From Glandiceps talaboti (taxonomy: Eukaryota > Hemichordata > Enteropneusta > Spengelidae), in the NCBI RefSeq assembly GCF_964340395.1, contig NC_135563.1:19887651-19951650 (forward strand): 64,000 nucleotides of DNA. The letters run 5' to 3'. Position numbers and translations under genes: made by a program. This document shows, piece after piece, positions 12,117 through 50,200 of the stretch. The notes below the pieces were generated by a model that saw only the letters and a program-made list of their open reading frames with translations, was not told the origin of the DNA and did not search any database. Position 1 is the stretch's first letter. Each line of letters starts with the position of its first letter.

Positions 12117-13663
12117 TTAGCGAGGGGAGTAGGCCTTTTCGATTTCACGTCGTAGTTTCAACACTTCAACGTCCGGTTGGTATTTCTGATTGACCGTCAT
12201 TAACTGCATAGTAGGTAGAGAATAATAACAAGAAAATGGATTAGTTAACATCATGAAGACTGGATTTAAGCCCCCCCCCCCTTTCAAAAAGTGCACCATT
12301 GAACAGCCGAACTTTGGTCAAATCACAGACGAGGGTTCATCCTTTTAACGACATGTCTTGTCTCAGAATCACTGGACTGCTCACTCGTACCAGAAGATGA
12401 TCATTAAATACGAGCGAACGATTGCTTTGAAGAAAAAATGTACTGATGATATTAGATATTTCCATGCCGAATTTGTAGATGACTGAAACGACCCTAGATA
12501 CAATGTATAAAGATCTATAAACTTCACAGTGACACTGTTTTTATGAAAAAATACTCTTAGGAAAGACCAAAGTGCGAAAAGTATAGGTCATACAAATCTA
12601 TATATCCATTCACCCTCAGACCATTATAGAAAAGTGGCCTGAGATTCATCGGATCCATTCACACAACATCGGATTGTATAAGTAACTTTGATTCGAGCCC
12701 TCACATGACCAAATCCATGAAGTTGCTATATATGGTGTAACGATTGTTGACATGTTCAGATGTATTGTCATGCTTGAAACGGGCTGTATGATGTAGGCTC
12801 TATCTTACCCACCTTCTGAGGTTTGGATGGGTCTACCACGTCCCAGGGTGCAGATAGTTTGTTGCTCCAACGGTTAAACCTATGGAGAATTAGGCATTGA
12901 ACAATAATAATAATTACATGAAATTGAGAAAAAATTATCAAATATAGTAAAGGACTAATTAACTAGAGACACACTTGAGTAAATAGACTGACATAACATA
13001 GAAGCATGAGGTAATTGATTAACATTTTGCAACTAAAACAAAACTAAATAGTAATTTAACATTTACATAAAGTTGTCGATAAAATCCATTAAATACCAAA
13101 ATGAAACAATGTGTATGATATTCATCGTCTTGATAAGGGTTTGCAAAGTCAAGATTGTTTTAAATGGCTAGGTACTTATGTATGGTCTATTTTCAATGCA
13201 TTACTTTCTATTGATTCTGGTATGGTTAATCGTCATCCGCGTCACTGCAAAACCTAATCAGCATATCAATTGATTTCATCCAATATCGTATGAGATTGTT
13301 CATGTGTGCTTAAAACGATAATTTTTTTTGGTAAATCACTTACGTTACGTCTGGTTTTCGTGATAACATATAGTAGACATAACTGCCAGACATACAGCAT
13401 ACTGCACCCGTAAAGAATACCACGGGTATCAGCTGTAACAAAAATTTTAATATGATATCAATCATAAATATACTTCAATTACATGAAAAAGTTACTTGTG
13501 AGTGTGACTAAAGTGTTATTTTGTAATAAGCTATAAACTTTCACCTTATGAAAAGTTGTTATCAAACATGACTCGATGTAGCTTGAACATTTACCTATAT
13601 CACTACATGTACTCAACAAGGTACACACACACACGCACTTACATACACACACACACACACACC

Positions 13664-13734
<71 letters not shown>

Positions 13735-13946
13735 AAATTTAACAAAGGCAAAAACAAAACATGGAACTGTCTGAAAGCTGGTACATTAGTTTCCACCGAA
13801 TAAAATGGTCTGCAATGTATGCAGCTATTCATCGTCCCTTGTAACTTACAACAAATGATCAACAATGTAGCGCACACAAAAAAACATATCGTTAAACTTA
13901 CCTCGTAATGTTTCTTCAAGAAAGCTAACGTTAGGAGTCTGCTCAT
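12117..13946 (-). CDS. NMES1/C15orf48-like (NDUFA4/COXFA4 family) mitochondrial protein, paralogue 1
   Basis: Four minus-strand exons: 13902-13946, 13344-13432, 12813-12879 and 12117-12203 (stop TAA). Phases 0, 2 and 0 agree, giving 95 residues. The order matches NMES1/C15orf48 (about 83 aa) and NDUFA4: a short basic N-terminus (FLKKHYE), a hydrophobic membrane segment beginning LIPVVFFTGAV, then KPDVTFNRW, the family-specific APWDVVDPSKPQK, and a charged tail beginning LMTVNQKYQP. NDUFA4-family proteins are small inner-membrane subunits of cytochrome c oxidase; vertebrate NMES1 is an alternative subunit induced in inflammation. The role here is inferred by homology. The gene is followed on the same strand by the ferlin gene and preceded by a second paralogue (15735-18320). 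The ATG at 13946 is the only in-frame start in exon 1. A long CA/CT repeat lies in intron 1. Confidence 0.85.
13622..13735. repeat. (CA)n/(CT)n microsatellite in intron 1 of NMES1-like gene 1
   Basis: CA runs interrupted by a CT block, then CA again. A predicted reading frame running from exon 1 of the adjacent gene through this tract is intron read-through. Confidence 0.95.
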
Positions 13947-15734
13947 TCTGAATGTGTGCTTCTTGAGTTATGCTAAATTTGCCGATGGCCTAAAGAAAAT
14001 GCAATAGTAGTTTGTCCTTGCATCATCATAGACTGTCTATGCTTGCATCTAATAAATTAACAAAATCTCGCTGTGAAAACGACAGGATCAAATCTTGTCA
14101 CAACTTGTGACGCACTTTTATAGCAGTTAATACTATCTCAGACAACTATAGTCAATTTTTAAATTGTAGTTCGTGATACTTTGCAAGTAAAAACTAACAT
14201 GATCCAAGCAGGCAGGTATCGGTATAACTCGAATAACGATATAACTTGTAAGCACAGTAAACCACACAGAAGTACATGCATGTCATACTTACGAAATTCG
14301 ACAAATTAGTTACATGTATTTATCTGCAAGACGGATAACACATAAGTTGGTCTATGGGAATTTTGCTGAATTGATTCTCAGAGTGTTTGTTTCCATTGTT
14401 TCATTGTGGCTCATAAGGAAAAGACGACCCGTGTTCGATTCGTTGCTACGCTGTATATAGCGCCCTCTATCGTCCGACTGTGTCAATTTCGGATGCTGGA
14501 ACTTTTAAAATTCTTTTGAATACTAGTATATAGAAGAAACCTGCCTATTCTACTACACAGCGGGGTCTTCACTCGGATCAACAGGAACCATTTAAGGCAC
14601 ACAGTTTACTCATTTTGAGTGATAAGATAGTACCTCAGTTTTAAACTTACTCAACTGAAATCTTGCAAAGAAGTTCTACTGCACTTGACTGTGTTCAGTC
14701 ATTTTGAGGATTTCCTGCAAGGGTTTATTTAGTTAACTTCTCTATACTCTTCACATCCGTCCAACTCATACACACAAAAGATAGAAACAGAATATAGTAA
14801 AACTGATTTAATCTAATAATAAAATGAAGTTAGTCTCCTGAGTATATGGTATAACATCCAATTGTTATAGTCCTACTACTAATACAGGCTTTGAAGGTCA
14901 ATAAATCAAATAGTATGTTTCCAATAACCTGACTGACCTCTGACCCTGACTGACCTCCGACCCTAATTTTTTTCCAAAACAAAAAGATAAGAAATTCTTT
15001 GTGTTCTTGACCTTCATACACGTCTGTTTTCTTTCCCCAGCGATGTCTACTGCATCAAATTATCACAGAAGGGATATTCTGACTGACATTTTGTTTATTT
15101 TTGGGTTGAAGCAATATTTGTCAAATATAAAAACACTTAAAAAGATCAAATAAATTAAAGAAAATCCCAACCTACCTACCTTATATTTCTGAGGCCAAGT
15201 TATAGGAAATGCAAGTATTTTGTTAGCCCAATGAAAAATAAACAAGTAATAATTTTTTTGACTGTTTTTTTTTTTTTAAATTTGATTTGTGAATATGTTG
15301 CTAAAGCTGTAATGTAGACAAGAATGTTACAATATGTAATATTTCTTTAGGTTTGATTTTTTTTAACTTGTCCTGTTGTTATCTAATAATGTTGTGACTT
15401 GTCAAGTCACCAGGTGATGAGTTAGATTGTAACCTACCAACAATGAAAATATACAAATCACTAATATTTACATAACAGGGTAGTTTATTTCAAACAATAC
15501 ACATGTAACCAGGCAGTTGAACATTTGCAATTTGATGAATGGCAAGTATCATGAGAACAAATTTCAAAAACTTTTTTTTTCATCATTTTCATCACAATAT
15601 TCTTTTGGAAAATTTACAATACAAACAAGGGAATATTTGCTAAAAAGTTGACAACAGTATCCCTAATTTCATGTTAACATATGAACATAACAGATTTCTC
15701 AACACACCATCATCTCTTCACTGTTAGCCTTGAT
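13947..15734. other. Spacer between the two NMES1-like genes
   Basis: It contains the presumed promoter of paralogue 1 and the 3' flank of paralogue 2. No coding exon, RNA gene or clear repeat was recognised apart from short poly-T runs. Confidence 0.55.
15484..15489 (-). promoter_or_regulatory. Possible polyadenylation signal AATAAA for NMES1-like gene 2
   Basis: AATAAA on the minus strand, about 245 bases past the stop codon at 15735. Confidence 0.35.
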
Positions 15735-18320
15735 CTAGTTACTGGGTTTATAGGCAGCATTCAGTTCATCACGCAATTTGGTAACTTCAGTGTTCGGCTT
15801 GTATTTTTGTGAATATGTCATGAACTAGAGAGGAGAAGAGAATAACATATGAATAAAGTGGATTATTCATAGTGACAGCTTACTGTATGTAATACACCAT
15901 ACTTGTAGTGTGGTTAGCCATCTTGTTGTCATTTTCAAGAGAAGTATCACACGAGGGCGCCCAAGATGAGGACAAAAATGAGAGCTATATGGCATGATGG
16001 TTGTACATACATGAAACAGTCAACAAAGTCTTACAAAAGTGACTCATTGAGGTTCGGAAAACTACTTTATGTGAAATGAAGCTAGCAGAATCTTGAACTG
16101 TTTGAGAATGCCACCAACTTGCAATTGCACTTTGAAACACAGGGACATAATGGTTTGTTTAAAAGGAGACTGTATTATACTCAATTATCATGGCCTTGTT
16201 ATGAAAATGCCTTATATCCTGGAGTGGCATTCCCCAAACAACATAATATGTGTTAAGCTATGTTAGACTGACGACAGAGATATTTTCATATTTTATATTT
16301 TCTTCTTCCATCAAAATGTATATTCATATTCATTGCTACAGCCATCTTCATTCAAATGTATGAATTGATGGCCCACTGTGTACATTTCAAATCTTGATGT
16401 TCAGTGATCCACAGTAGTCCAAGCATGAACAAATTATAATTTAAACCCTAACTATTGTGCTAGTATTACAACCAGTGTAGCCATTACTGTAATCAGAACT
16501 TTGTTTTAACACTAACTGACAATTAACTTGGCTTTGAAGATGGCAGAAAATCTTCTCCTTTGATATCACATATATGTATATAAATTCTCTTAATATATAC
16601 AGAACCACAACACACAGCTGCAGCCATATGCAGTCTGTTAGAAATATAACTTACTCTATGCTATCTGTTTTAACAGAGAAGACTTGAGTATCGTGTGTTC
16701 AGTGTGTATGACTATGTTGTATCCTGCATGCTGTGTGCTGTGGCCGTAAGTGTCTGTCTGTGGATGTATTTGTGGTACTTTGATAGTGTCTGTCATAAGG
16801 AGAATTACTTCAAATCCTACTCACTTTCTGCGGTGTAGATGGGTCCACTACATCCCATGGTGCAGATATGTTATATCTCCATCTATGTTGTAAGAAAATT
16901 AATTACTTGTAGGTTCAATACTAGATTATTTTAACAAATGTAGTCACCATTATATCACCTTTGATATAATTACCCCAGAATGATTTCCTGTTATAAGTCC
17001 CATATTATGTATGTTTCCAAAAGATTTTAAAGAAATAGTTCACACTAGTTGCATAGTATTAGTACATATACTACAAAGACAGTGAAGAAAGAGTTGATTT
17101 TGACATTTGACCCTGAAGGTCAAGATCTAAATCAAATCTAATGATACTACCAGAAAGACTATATCTGATCTAAATTTGTATATTCATGAACTGAGTACCA
17201 GTTTGTTAGTTTATTGTGCAAATACTGAAATAAATTCATGGGCACAATTGGATCAAATTTGATAAGGTTTATGATATGTGTAAGTTTATTATAGAATGTC
17301 ACCTTTGTGCCAGGTTTGAAAGAAATTAGGTTATGCATGTAAGGCATATGGTTGGATATTCACACTCAGGTGCGTGTACAGAACCCATTCCAATAGCTCC
17401 CTCCAATTCTGTTAGCTTGTTTGGAGCTAACAGAATTACACATGTACTCACGTGATATCTGACTTGGTCGTAGCCATATAGATCATATAACTTGCTGCAC
17501 ATGTACCTGTGGCACCAGCCACAGTACACACTGGGATATACTAGGAATAGAGTTAACAGGATAGGTAGTGCATTTTCTGTTGCAAAGGAGGGGGGGGGGG
17601 GAGGTGGTGAGGGCAAGGGAGGGGGAAGATACTTATGCATTTATAACCATTCAACCATCATAACATACAAGTGATGTATAAGGAAGGAGTGGAGGGAAGG
17701 GGGGGGGGAGGGGAGGGGAGGGGAGAGGGAATATGCATATCTACTCATAACCATTCCACCATCCTCATTTCCAAGTTACTTACACCTGATAAATCTGTTC
17801 AGTTTTCAATTCAATATTTCTGTGCATATATAGGCATGATATATACAATTTACAAACAATAATTTTGTTTTTTAGTGTTGGAACTTGGACTGCTTTTCAA
17901 AGTCTAAGCATGGTGATTGTCATGAACAATGTTGGAGAACCACATGTATATTAATACAATGTTTTTAATTTTAACCATACTTGGATTTTGTCAAGTGAGT
18001 TTTCACCGTCTTTCTTCCCAAATCAAGATATTGAAATGTTGATACTGGCAGTTGTCAAAAATTGTACTGCAGCCATTAAAATATAAGTTGTCACTCGATC
18101 TATAAAAACGTTTACATTCAACACATTTCATTAAGGAAAGCCACTCTGGAGCAAAGTCCCCGAATCAAAGTTATTCAATTCTATCCAAATTTTTGCCATA
18201 GATGAAAGTTTGTTATGCAAGTGAGCATAATGGCGTCACTTTCCACAACTTTGAACTTACCTGTGGGTGGTTGATCAAGGGTCTGAACATGACCAGTCTT
18301 GTGGTTATTATTCCAGCCAT
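15735..18320 (-). CDS. NMES1/C15orf48-like (NDUFA4/COXFA4 family) mitochondrial protein, paralogue 2
   Basis: Four minus-strand exons: 18261-18320, 17452-17540, 16825-16882 and 15735-15824 (stop TAG). Phases 0, 2 and 0 agree, giving 98 residues. It starts MAGIITTRLVMFRPL, then NHPQYIPV (compare HPSLIPL in NDUFA4), a membrane segment with AGATGTCAASYMIY, SAPWDVVDPSTPQK, and a tail FMTYSQKYKPNTEV. Exon 2 is 89 nt in both paralogues and the phases are identical, so the pair arose by tandem duplication. The conserved block APWDVVDPS.PQK is shared; the N-termini differ. As for paralogue 1, a complex IV-associated inner-membrane role is inferred from the family. Intron 1 carries two G-rich tracts. 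An AG immediately before the start codon leaves open an intron in the 5' leader. Confidence 0.83.
17583..17735. repeat. Duplicated G-rich tracts (G-quadruplex candidates)
   Basis: Two tandem units of about 110 bp each hold a purine run with several G4-or-longer tracts (about 17587-17623 and 17696-17728), followed by a related sequence containing CATAACCATTC.ACCATC. The plus strand carries the G runs. They lie in intron 1 of the minus-strand NMES1-like gene 2, so the transcript is C-rich. Confidence 0.75.
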
Positions 18321-20431
18321 CCTTCAGAAAAAAAAAAATAGTTAGCAAGTCAATGTAATATGTCATGAATGCAACATTAAAGGTGATGATGTATGCTTTT
18401 GAGATATAACTCTCGATTTCTGCCAGGTGTTATCCAGTGCAGTGCAGTGGTCCGGACACGACATAAATGCGACGTTGTCTCACTTGCGATCCGAAAACGA
18501 CGTATTTTACCGTATTAACTATCATGGGATATCATTACATACAGATAACAAAGCAGTATTACAGTAAATTATTTCATATTGAGATTTGATATCAACATTT
18601 TGAGGAAATATTCGATTTACGTTGCCAGTGACACATTGTACATGTTGTACTTATATAAAATGGTTACATTAACGTTAGGCACTCTCTAATTTTACATGGC
18701 AACGACCTAAAGCTAAACATAGACGCTAGACGCTCACTTTGTAGATAAACATTTAGTTTACTAATTTGTACGATTACAAATTCCGACCTCTCAAGACCAA
18801 TATTACTCTTCACAGTCGACAGTATTCCCAAAGTTTCACTACAAAACTGGCAACGGACCGGATTTAGGGACTGAAATTATGGGTGGTGCACAACTTTGAA
18901 AATACACCGAACGGTCTATCGTACGAGACGTCAACATCAAATTTTCGATTTCTAAATCAGTGGAGAATGAAACTGGTATCATAAATTCTCGCATATTCAA
19001 AAATTCTTGGACGGAAATTAATACAAATAATGGACTTACGTGGACTTATTCCCTCAGAAAATTCAAGCAGGTAAAGATTTGCGAACCAGTCAACTCAATG
19101 TATTTTAGTATCTCCAGACGTTCAAAATTGTTTTGACCCGATGAACTTTCTGTTGTTCTGTTTTCAAGGTAACCAAGTTGTTACAATGTTAATAAATGGC
19201 GTAAAATGTACACGAACTGAACACGTGCACCATATACGCGAACATATCTGGAAAATGAGGGATGCATGTCAGGGTGCAGTGATGTATAATATGCAGTCCA
19301 CAAAAAAAATCACACACATTATTTGGTAAAATACGTTATACACGGTCACTTTATGAAAGAAAATGTTGATATTCATACTATTCTTGTCACTCATTATTTT
19401 TTTTCAAACTGTCAAGTATTATGATGTTCAGTAAACTACTAGTTTGAGGTAATGTGTGTGTGTGTGTGTGGGGAGGGGGGTCACAAGGCGGGACTGTGTA
19501 AGCACCGTCGGGCTCTAGTACAGTGAAGCTTGGTGCTAGAAAGAAAGAAGGAAATGTCCAGAAAGAATAAAATATATTGAATTTTCAATGAGAAAATGCT
19601 TGCTTGACTCTTGGTACTAACTAACACCTACTCCGTGTATGTGCGTGTGTTATAGGGAGCCCCCCCCCCCCTGATTGACAGGTGTGATATTGCGGTACCT
19701 AACACTAACCCCAACCTTAATCATTGTGGTAAATATAGTGAGTCAAAGTAAAATGTGACCCTCCCCTTATACACCAATGGCGACTGATGTAAATACCACA
19801 GAGTGCCTTTTAAGAAGGGTCAACAGATTATCGAACCAGAGGCATATCGTCACTTGCATGCATCCCTACACAAATCAACCAAACTTCAGGGAACACAAAT
19901 CACTATCACCAACTTCCTTTATTGATTACAATGTACTAGGTATACAAAGTATGACAAGTTCATTGATCAAGAATACTCGTAATACCATAACAGCAACTAG
20001 GTGTACAGTTAATTTTGTGTAGACAATTTTATTGCATTTTTACAACGTTTTTCAAAGATTTACATACAAATATCACATGTAACCGATGAAAACAACAGAC
20101 CTAGAAAATCACATGAATAACCTTACGTATTGCATTGAGACTCCGGATTGACACCTTTCTTAGACTTTGAATCCGTGAAATCCGTAAGAAAAACATAAGG
20201 GACACTGTTTATTGCATGCACCATTCTTATTTGAACATTTGCAAAATACAACTACATTTGATATAGGAACAGTTTAGTGATGTAAACGCATACTCTATAT
20301 ACTATATAGTTGGAGTGGTATGTAGGATCTACCGTAGGGGGCGCCCTCATGCATCCTTCACCCTCTTTCACTACCTGATAGACATGGCATGATAAAAATG
20401 CATTGCGCTTGAAGAAGAAGCTTTATATAGT
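18321..20431. other. Spacer upstream of NMES1-like gene 2
   Basis: Probably contains the promoter of NMES1-like gene 2 and the 3' flank of the sulfotransferase-like gene. A short GT repeat with a G run lies at about 19455-19480. No coding exon was recognised. Confidence 0.5.
20208..20213 (-). promoter_or_regulatory. Polyadenylation signal AATAAA for the sulfotransferase-like gene
   Basis: AATAAA on the minus strand, about 220 bases past the stop. Another copy is at 20028-20033. Confidence 0.45.
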
Positions 20432-21226
20432 TTATATTTTATGCTTCACAATTTCTTCGTAGATTGGTGTATCATTTTCAATGAGTTCCTTGATTCGTTG
20501 TGGCAAATTGTCGTCGTCTTGACTTGCCGATATGACTTGTGCCTTCTTTGGGGGTAAAAAGCAAGAACTTTCGATGGCAGACTTGAATGCGAACGAAAAG
20601 AATGGACTTTTATGCGAATCATGCCAAAAGTCAATGTTACCCGGCTTCCAATTCAGCATGCTTTCATAGAATTGAATTCCAATGGCTTTACAATATCTCT
20701 GTAACACATCACGTGGATTCTGTGCCAAATCATCGGACTCTATGACAACGGGTTTCTGACCTTTCTCGTTGACGATATGATTATACAAATTATACAGGGG
20801 TTGAAATGAACCCAAGTAAAGAGTGAAGTCGACGACATCTACTTCCAATAAACCCCTCTCCTTTAATTCAAGATTCATCTTGTACAGGGATCGATGTGCC
20901 AGACGTGGGTGACGTACAATAAAGGTATGTTGGTAACCATCCGGTAAGATCCCAAACTGAGATACGACATTCGCAATATCTTTCAGTATAACTGCTTCTT
21001 TGTCAGCATATTCCGCTTCCAATCTCTCTTTCACTTCCTTGTACGAATATCCAGGAATCGTGGACAATCTGGAAAATGGTCCCGGCATCCTGTCTTGACC
21101 TCTCATCGTAGCCAATAAGAATTCTTCGTGGAACATTTTGAAACTCGGAACAGATGCCATTGACAGTTCAAAGACAGTTGACCGTGCCCGGGGGTTACAC
21201 CATATCACAATCCTCTTTTGGTCCAT
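20432..21226 (-). CDS. Sulfotransferase-like P-loop protein (bacterial-type, intronless)
   Basis: A single uninterrupted frame of 264 residues. The N-terminus IVIWCNPRARSTVFE is a P-loop of the P.SRST type (residues 7-20), which binds the 5'-phosphosulfate of PAPS in sulfotransferases. Further family landmarks are AVILKDIANVV (78-88), TFIVRHPRLAHRSLYKM (101-117; the R..R.S segment corresponds to the 3'-phosphate site), VVIESDDLAQNP (160-171) and YCKAIGI (178-184). This family is common in bacteria. Invertebrate members are often mis-titled branched-chain aminotransferase-like. The expected activity is sulfate transfer or phosphosulfate binding; the substrate is unknown. The ATG follows an A-rich leader. 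The absence of introns, and a base composition that looks more GC-rich than its flanks, contrast with neighbouring split genes and would fit retroposition or horizontal origin. Confidence 0.75.
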   Translation of the reverse strand: MDQKRIVIWCNPRARSTVFELSMASVPSFKMFHEEFLLATMRGQDRMPGPFSRLSTIPGYSYKEVKERLEAEYADKEAVILKDIANVVSQFGILPDGYQHTFIVRHPRLAHRSLYKMNLELKERGLLEVDVVDFTLYLGSFQPLYNLYNHIVNEKGQKPVVIESDDLAQNPRDVLQRYCKAIGIQFYESMLNWKPGNIDFWHDSHKSPFFSFAFKSAIESSCFLPPKKAQVISASQDDDNLPQRIKELIENDTPIYEEIVKHKI

Positions 21227-21456
21227 TTTTTTTTCTATATATCTTTGAGATAAATCGTGATAGGAGTTTAATAGTATGGTTTAATATACATAAGCCATAT
21301 GAATTTTGAATTCTCAACGAAACAACTTCATTGTATGATTGAAATACAATATGGCCAAATTGTTTGTTGCCCAGAAATCAAAAGTCTAAGAAATGTGTGA
21401 ATCTTTGTTATTTACATATTTACAAGGAATTTTATGTAAATAAACCTGTTAAACAC

Positions 21457-21552
21457 TAGTCTGTAATTTACAGACATTCATGCATTCGGGTCACGCTATT
21501 AGCCAGCCTTATAGGGCTGAACAACACGACATATCCTTACATCTGCAGTCTA
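21457..21552 (+). mobile_element. MITE family A, copy 1 (~96 bp)
   Basis: Begins TAGTCTGTAA.TTACAGACATTC and ends ATATCCTTAC..CAGTCTA. The interior contains TAGCCAGC and AGGGCTGAACAACACGA. The same ordered blocks recur at 22100-22192 (inverted) and 40083-40175. The ends are terminal inverted repeats of about 15 bp starting with TA, which would fit a TA target of Tc1/mariner type. Confidence 0.7.
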
Positions 21553-22099
21553 GATACACACACGTGATCACTACCCTGATGATCACATTCAGTCTATACG
21601 TATACACGGTTTCCCCATGTGTTGAAATCACCGTTCGATTACAAGTGACATGTATTACTTGTATTTTACCCATTGTATTTACAAATCACTTCTTGGACGT
21701 AAAATAACAAACTTTTTTTCAAACCATTTTTTTTCTCCTTTTTTTTGCGATTTATTGTGTTACAGAGGCGGACTTGGTATACGATTATTTCGTATTAATT
21801 TTTCATCTAAAACATCATAGTAAAGTTGATTTATTAGGCCTAGCGATTACAAATCCAAACTAAACCCCATTTTATCATACACATAGTCGTTTTATTAATC
21901 AGCAATTAAGTATATGAACAGTGTCGACATTTATATGATTGAAATCAAACTACAAACAATATAGTTGAGTCATGTAATACGCACATAGCATCGCCTGATC
22001 TTGTGTACCCAGAGATCAACCGAGGTCAACTTTTCAAAAGTAAGTTTACATATTGACTTGCGAGTCGTGACTTATGAATGATCCCAGTCCGGGGCCGAC

Positions 22100-22192
22100 T
22101 AGACTGTAAGATACGTCGTGTTGTTCAGCCGTAACAGGCTTCTTAACCACGAGTGCTGGCTGATAGCGCGAATGTCTGTGTCTTGCAGACTA
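22100..22192 (-). mobile_element. MITE family A, copy 2 (inverted)
   Basis: Reverse orientation: it begins TAGACTGTAAGATACGTCGT and ends GTCTTGCAGACTA, with GTTGTTCAGCC and GAGTGCTGGCTGATAG inside. These are the complements of the blocks in the other two copies. Confidence 0.7.
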
Positions 22193-22519
22193 AACCTTCA
22201 CAAAACATCGATCGTCACTCCTCCTGCCTCCATGTTATGTCTATATTAGCTAGTGATGACTAATTGTTTTTAAAAAAAAAAATAATTAGTAATAAGTGTT
22301 TTTAGATAACCACTTTGCAAATATCTTGTACAGGGACCATCCAAATATATCTCTAACTCACAAGTGATTTTCCAAAAAAAGGCACAACACCACTCTTTGC
22401 TGAAAGTGATTTCTGCTACCCCTATACAGTACACTGTATTGTTAGTTCTGATTGTACAAAAATGGTAACGAGTAATTTTCAACACAATGGAGTTACCGTC
22501 AGAATCTAGTCATACATAC

Positions 22520-22964
22520 CTCTCCTCTTGCTCTTTGAAATCTCTGAACAGAATACTCGATCATTTGCTGTGGAGATACATGAGATACGAGTCTTGGTAA
22601 CTTGCCTGGGGTAACCTAACCACAAATTAATGTCTGTCTTTAAATTGCATAGGATAGAATGACCCTTTACCCATTGTCACCATGGTAACGGCAATAGGTT
22701 ATAAAATAGTGAAAACTACCTATAGATTAGAAAGAAGGTTATCATATTCTTTAATATGTAACCGGATACGTTGCATATATCACGTACTTATCAGCATCGT
22801 TGTACCAGGTATTAATCTGTCCCACATCATGCACATGCACTTTGTTCGTGTTAAATATTGTAAAACCACTGGCAGGGCCCCCGGGGCAGGGATGTCAAAT
22901 GTCAACATAAGTTACGCCATTTACAAATCAGCTTACCAAACAAAAACAGACAGATCTTTTGCAT
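22520..22964 (-). other. Possible two-exon start of an unidentified minus-strand gene
   Basis: On the minus strand an ATG at 22964 opens a 28-nt exon (22937-22964; MQKICLFLF) ending at a good donor (gtaagc). A second segment, 22520-22615, lies between an acceptor (gtggttag) and a good donor (gtatgt) and is open in two frames. One of these reads SPQQMIEYSVQRFQRARGE, which looks helical but needs a phase different from exon 1. No family was recognised, and no further exon was found to the left. It may be a real divergent transcript, a non-coding RNA or chance. Confidence 0.2.
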
Positions 22965-23002
22965 GAGTGAGTGCGCCCTCGACGGTATTTTTCAAATTGG
23001 AC

Positions 23003-23011
23003 TGCGCATGC
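23003..23011. promoter_or_regulatory. NRF1-like site in presumed vinculin-family promoter
   Basis: TGCGCATGC matches the core of the palindromic NRF1 motif. It lies about 185 bp upstream of the start codon, between the vinculin-family gene and the possible divergent exon. Confidence 0.35.
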
Positions 23012-23194
23012 TCATTGACTCCACCTGTTGATGTTGATAGTTTACATTTCAGTTGGAAAGTAATATTGCTGCTGTGAAATTTCTAGGAATACCACCAGTT
23101 TATGCAGTAATGACGTAGTGCAGGTGACATCTAGAGACGACTTGGCGTGCATTTCGTTCATAGGCATTGAGTGGGATGCTAAGATCCTGCCACA

Positions 23195-49249
<26,055 letters not shown>

Positions 49250-50194
49250 AAGAGGGACTAGGTTGAACATTACAATAGTAATAGAATTATTGTATAAACT
49301 TTAGTTTTGTACAACTCCTCACACTCAAGTAAAACGGTTGCATGGTTTGCCACAATCACTCATAGCATCCATATCCAGCGTAAAATGTTTCAATTCAGTC
49401 CAGTATGCGGTGTTTCTCTATGTAATCAATCTGTTAATAATGCTAGGTGTTCAAAGCATGTAAATAGTCAATGACTAGAGTGTAAGCATAGATACCATAA
49501 AAACATTGTCTAGATTTCACTGAGAGCTAAATCTGATCACAGTTGACAGCTATCATTCACTCAGTGTGATGTTTACAAATTGACTATGTTAGAAAGGCCA
49601 CAAACTAGACTTTGTGAAAGTTATTGAAAGGGTATTGCTATAAATGAGTGTGACAAATACAGAAAATGCTTCACTTCAGTGTTAATTAAGGGTTGTATAA
49701 ACCTCTTCCTCGCTGAGAAATTTTCATTTATATGCAAATAAGACTACAATATTATACAATTATTGCATAAACCATAGTGTTGACTGTCTTATCATCTCTC
49801 CTCCTCTCTGCCCTGTTGATTTTGACTTCTGATAACACAGATAGCTGAAAAGCAAATGATTTTTCATATTTGAGAATTGACCTTGTGTGAGAATTGATTA
49901 GAAATATTTGTTTATATATTTTTTATCAAAAATATTGATATTATATTAACAAAATGAATGTTACCTATATTATCAACTTCTTTGTAAACTCACTATAAAG
50001 TTGCCTGTCATTGGATGAGTTCATATTTAACAGTTTATGTATATTATTAGTCATCTCCCACTAGCCATCATATTTCCACTCAAGACAATACGCTACGTTA
50101 CTTGTTGTCCATGTAGCTTTTCTGTTCAAAACACATTTCTCAGTAAAGGGACTCAGAATTTGAACATATCATAGGTATACATGAAATCGCTTTC

Positions 50195-50200
50195 AATAAA
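50195..50200 (+). promoter_or_regulatory. Possible polyadenylation signal of the vinculin-family gene
   Basis: AATAAATAAAA lies about 945 bases past the stop codon at 49249. Confidence 0.35.

Larger units (their letters stand above)
21227..22519. other. Intergenic stretch with two MITE copies
   Basis: Holds the presumed promoter of the sulfotransferase-like gene and two copies, in opposite orientation, of a ~95-bp MITE (21457-21552 and 22100-22192). No gene recognised. Confidence 0.55.

Noticed and set aside
13479-13946. 155-codon minus-strand frame starting at the NMES1-like ATG
   Set aside because: Only the first 15 codons are exon. The rest is intron read-through across a splice donor and a CA microsatellite.
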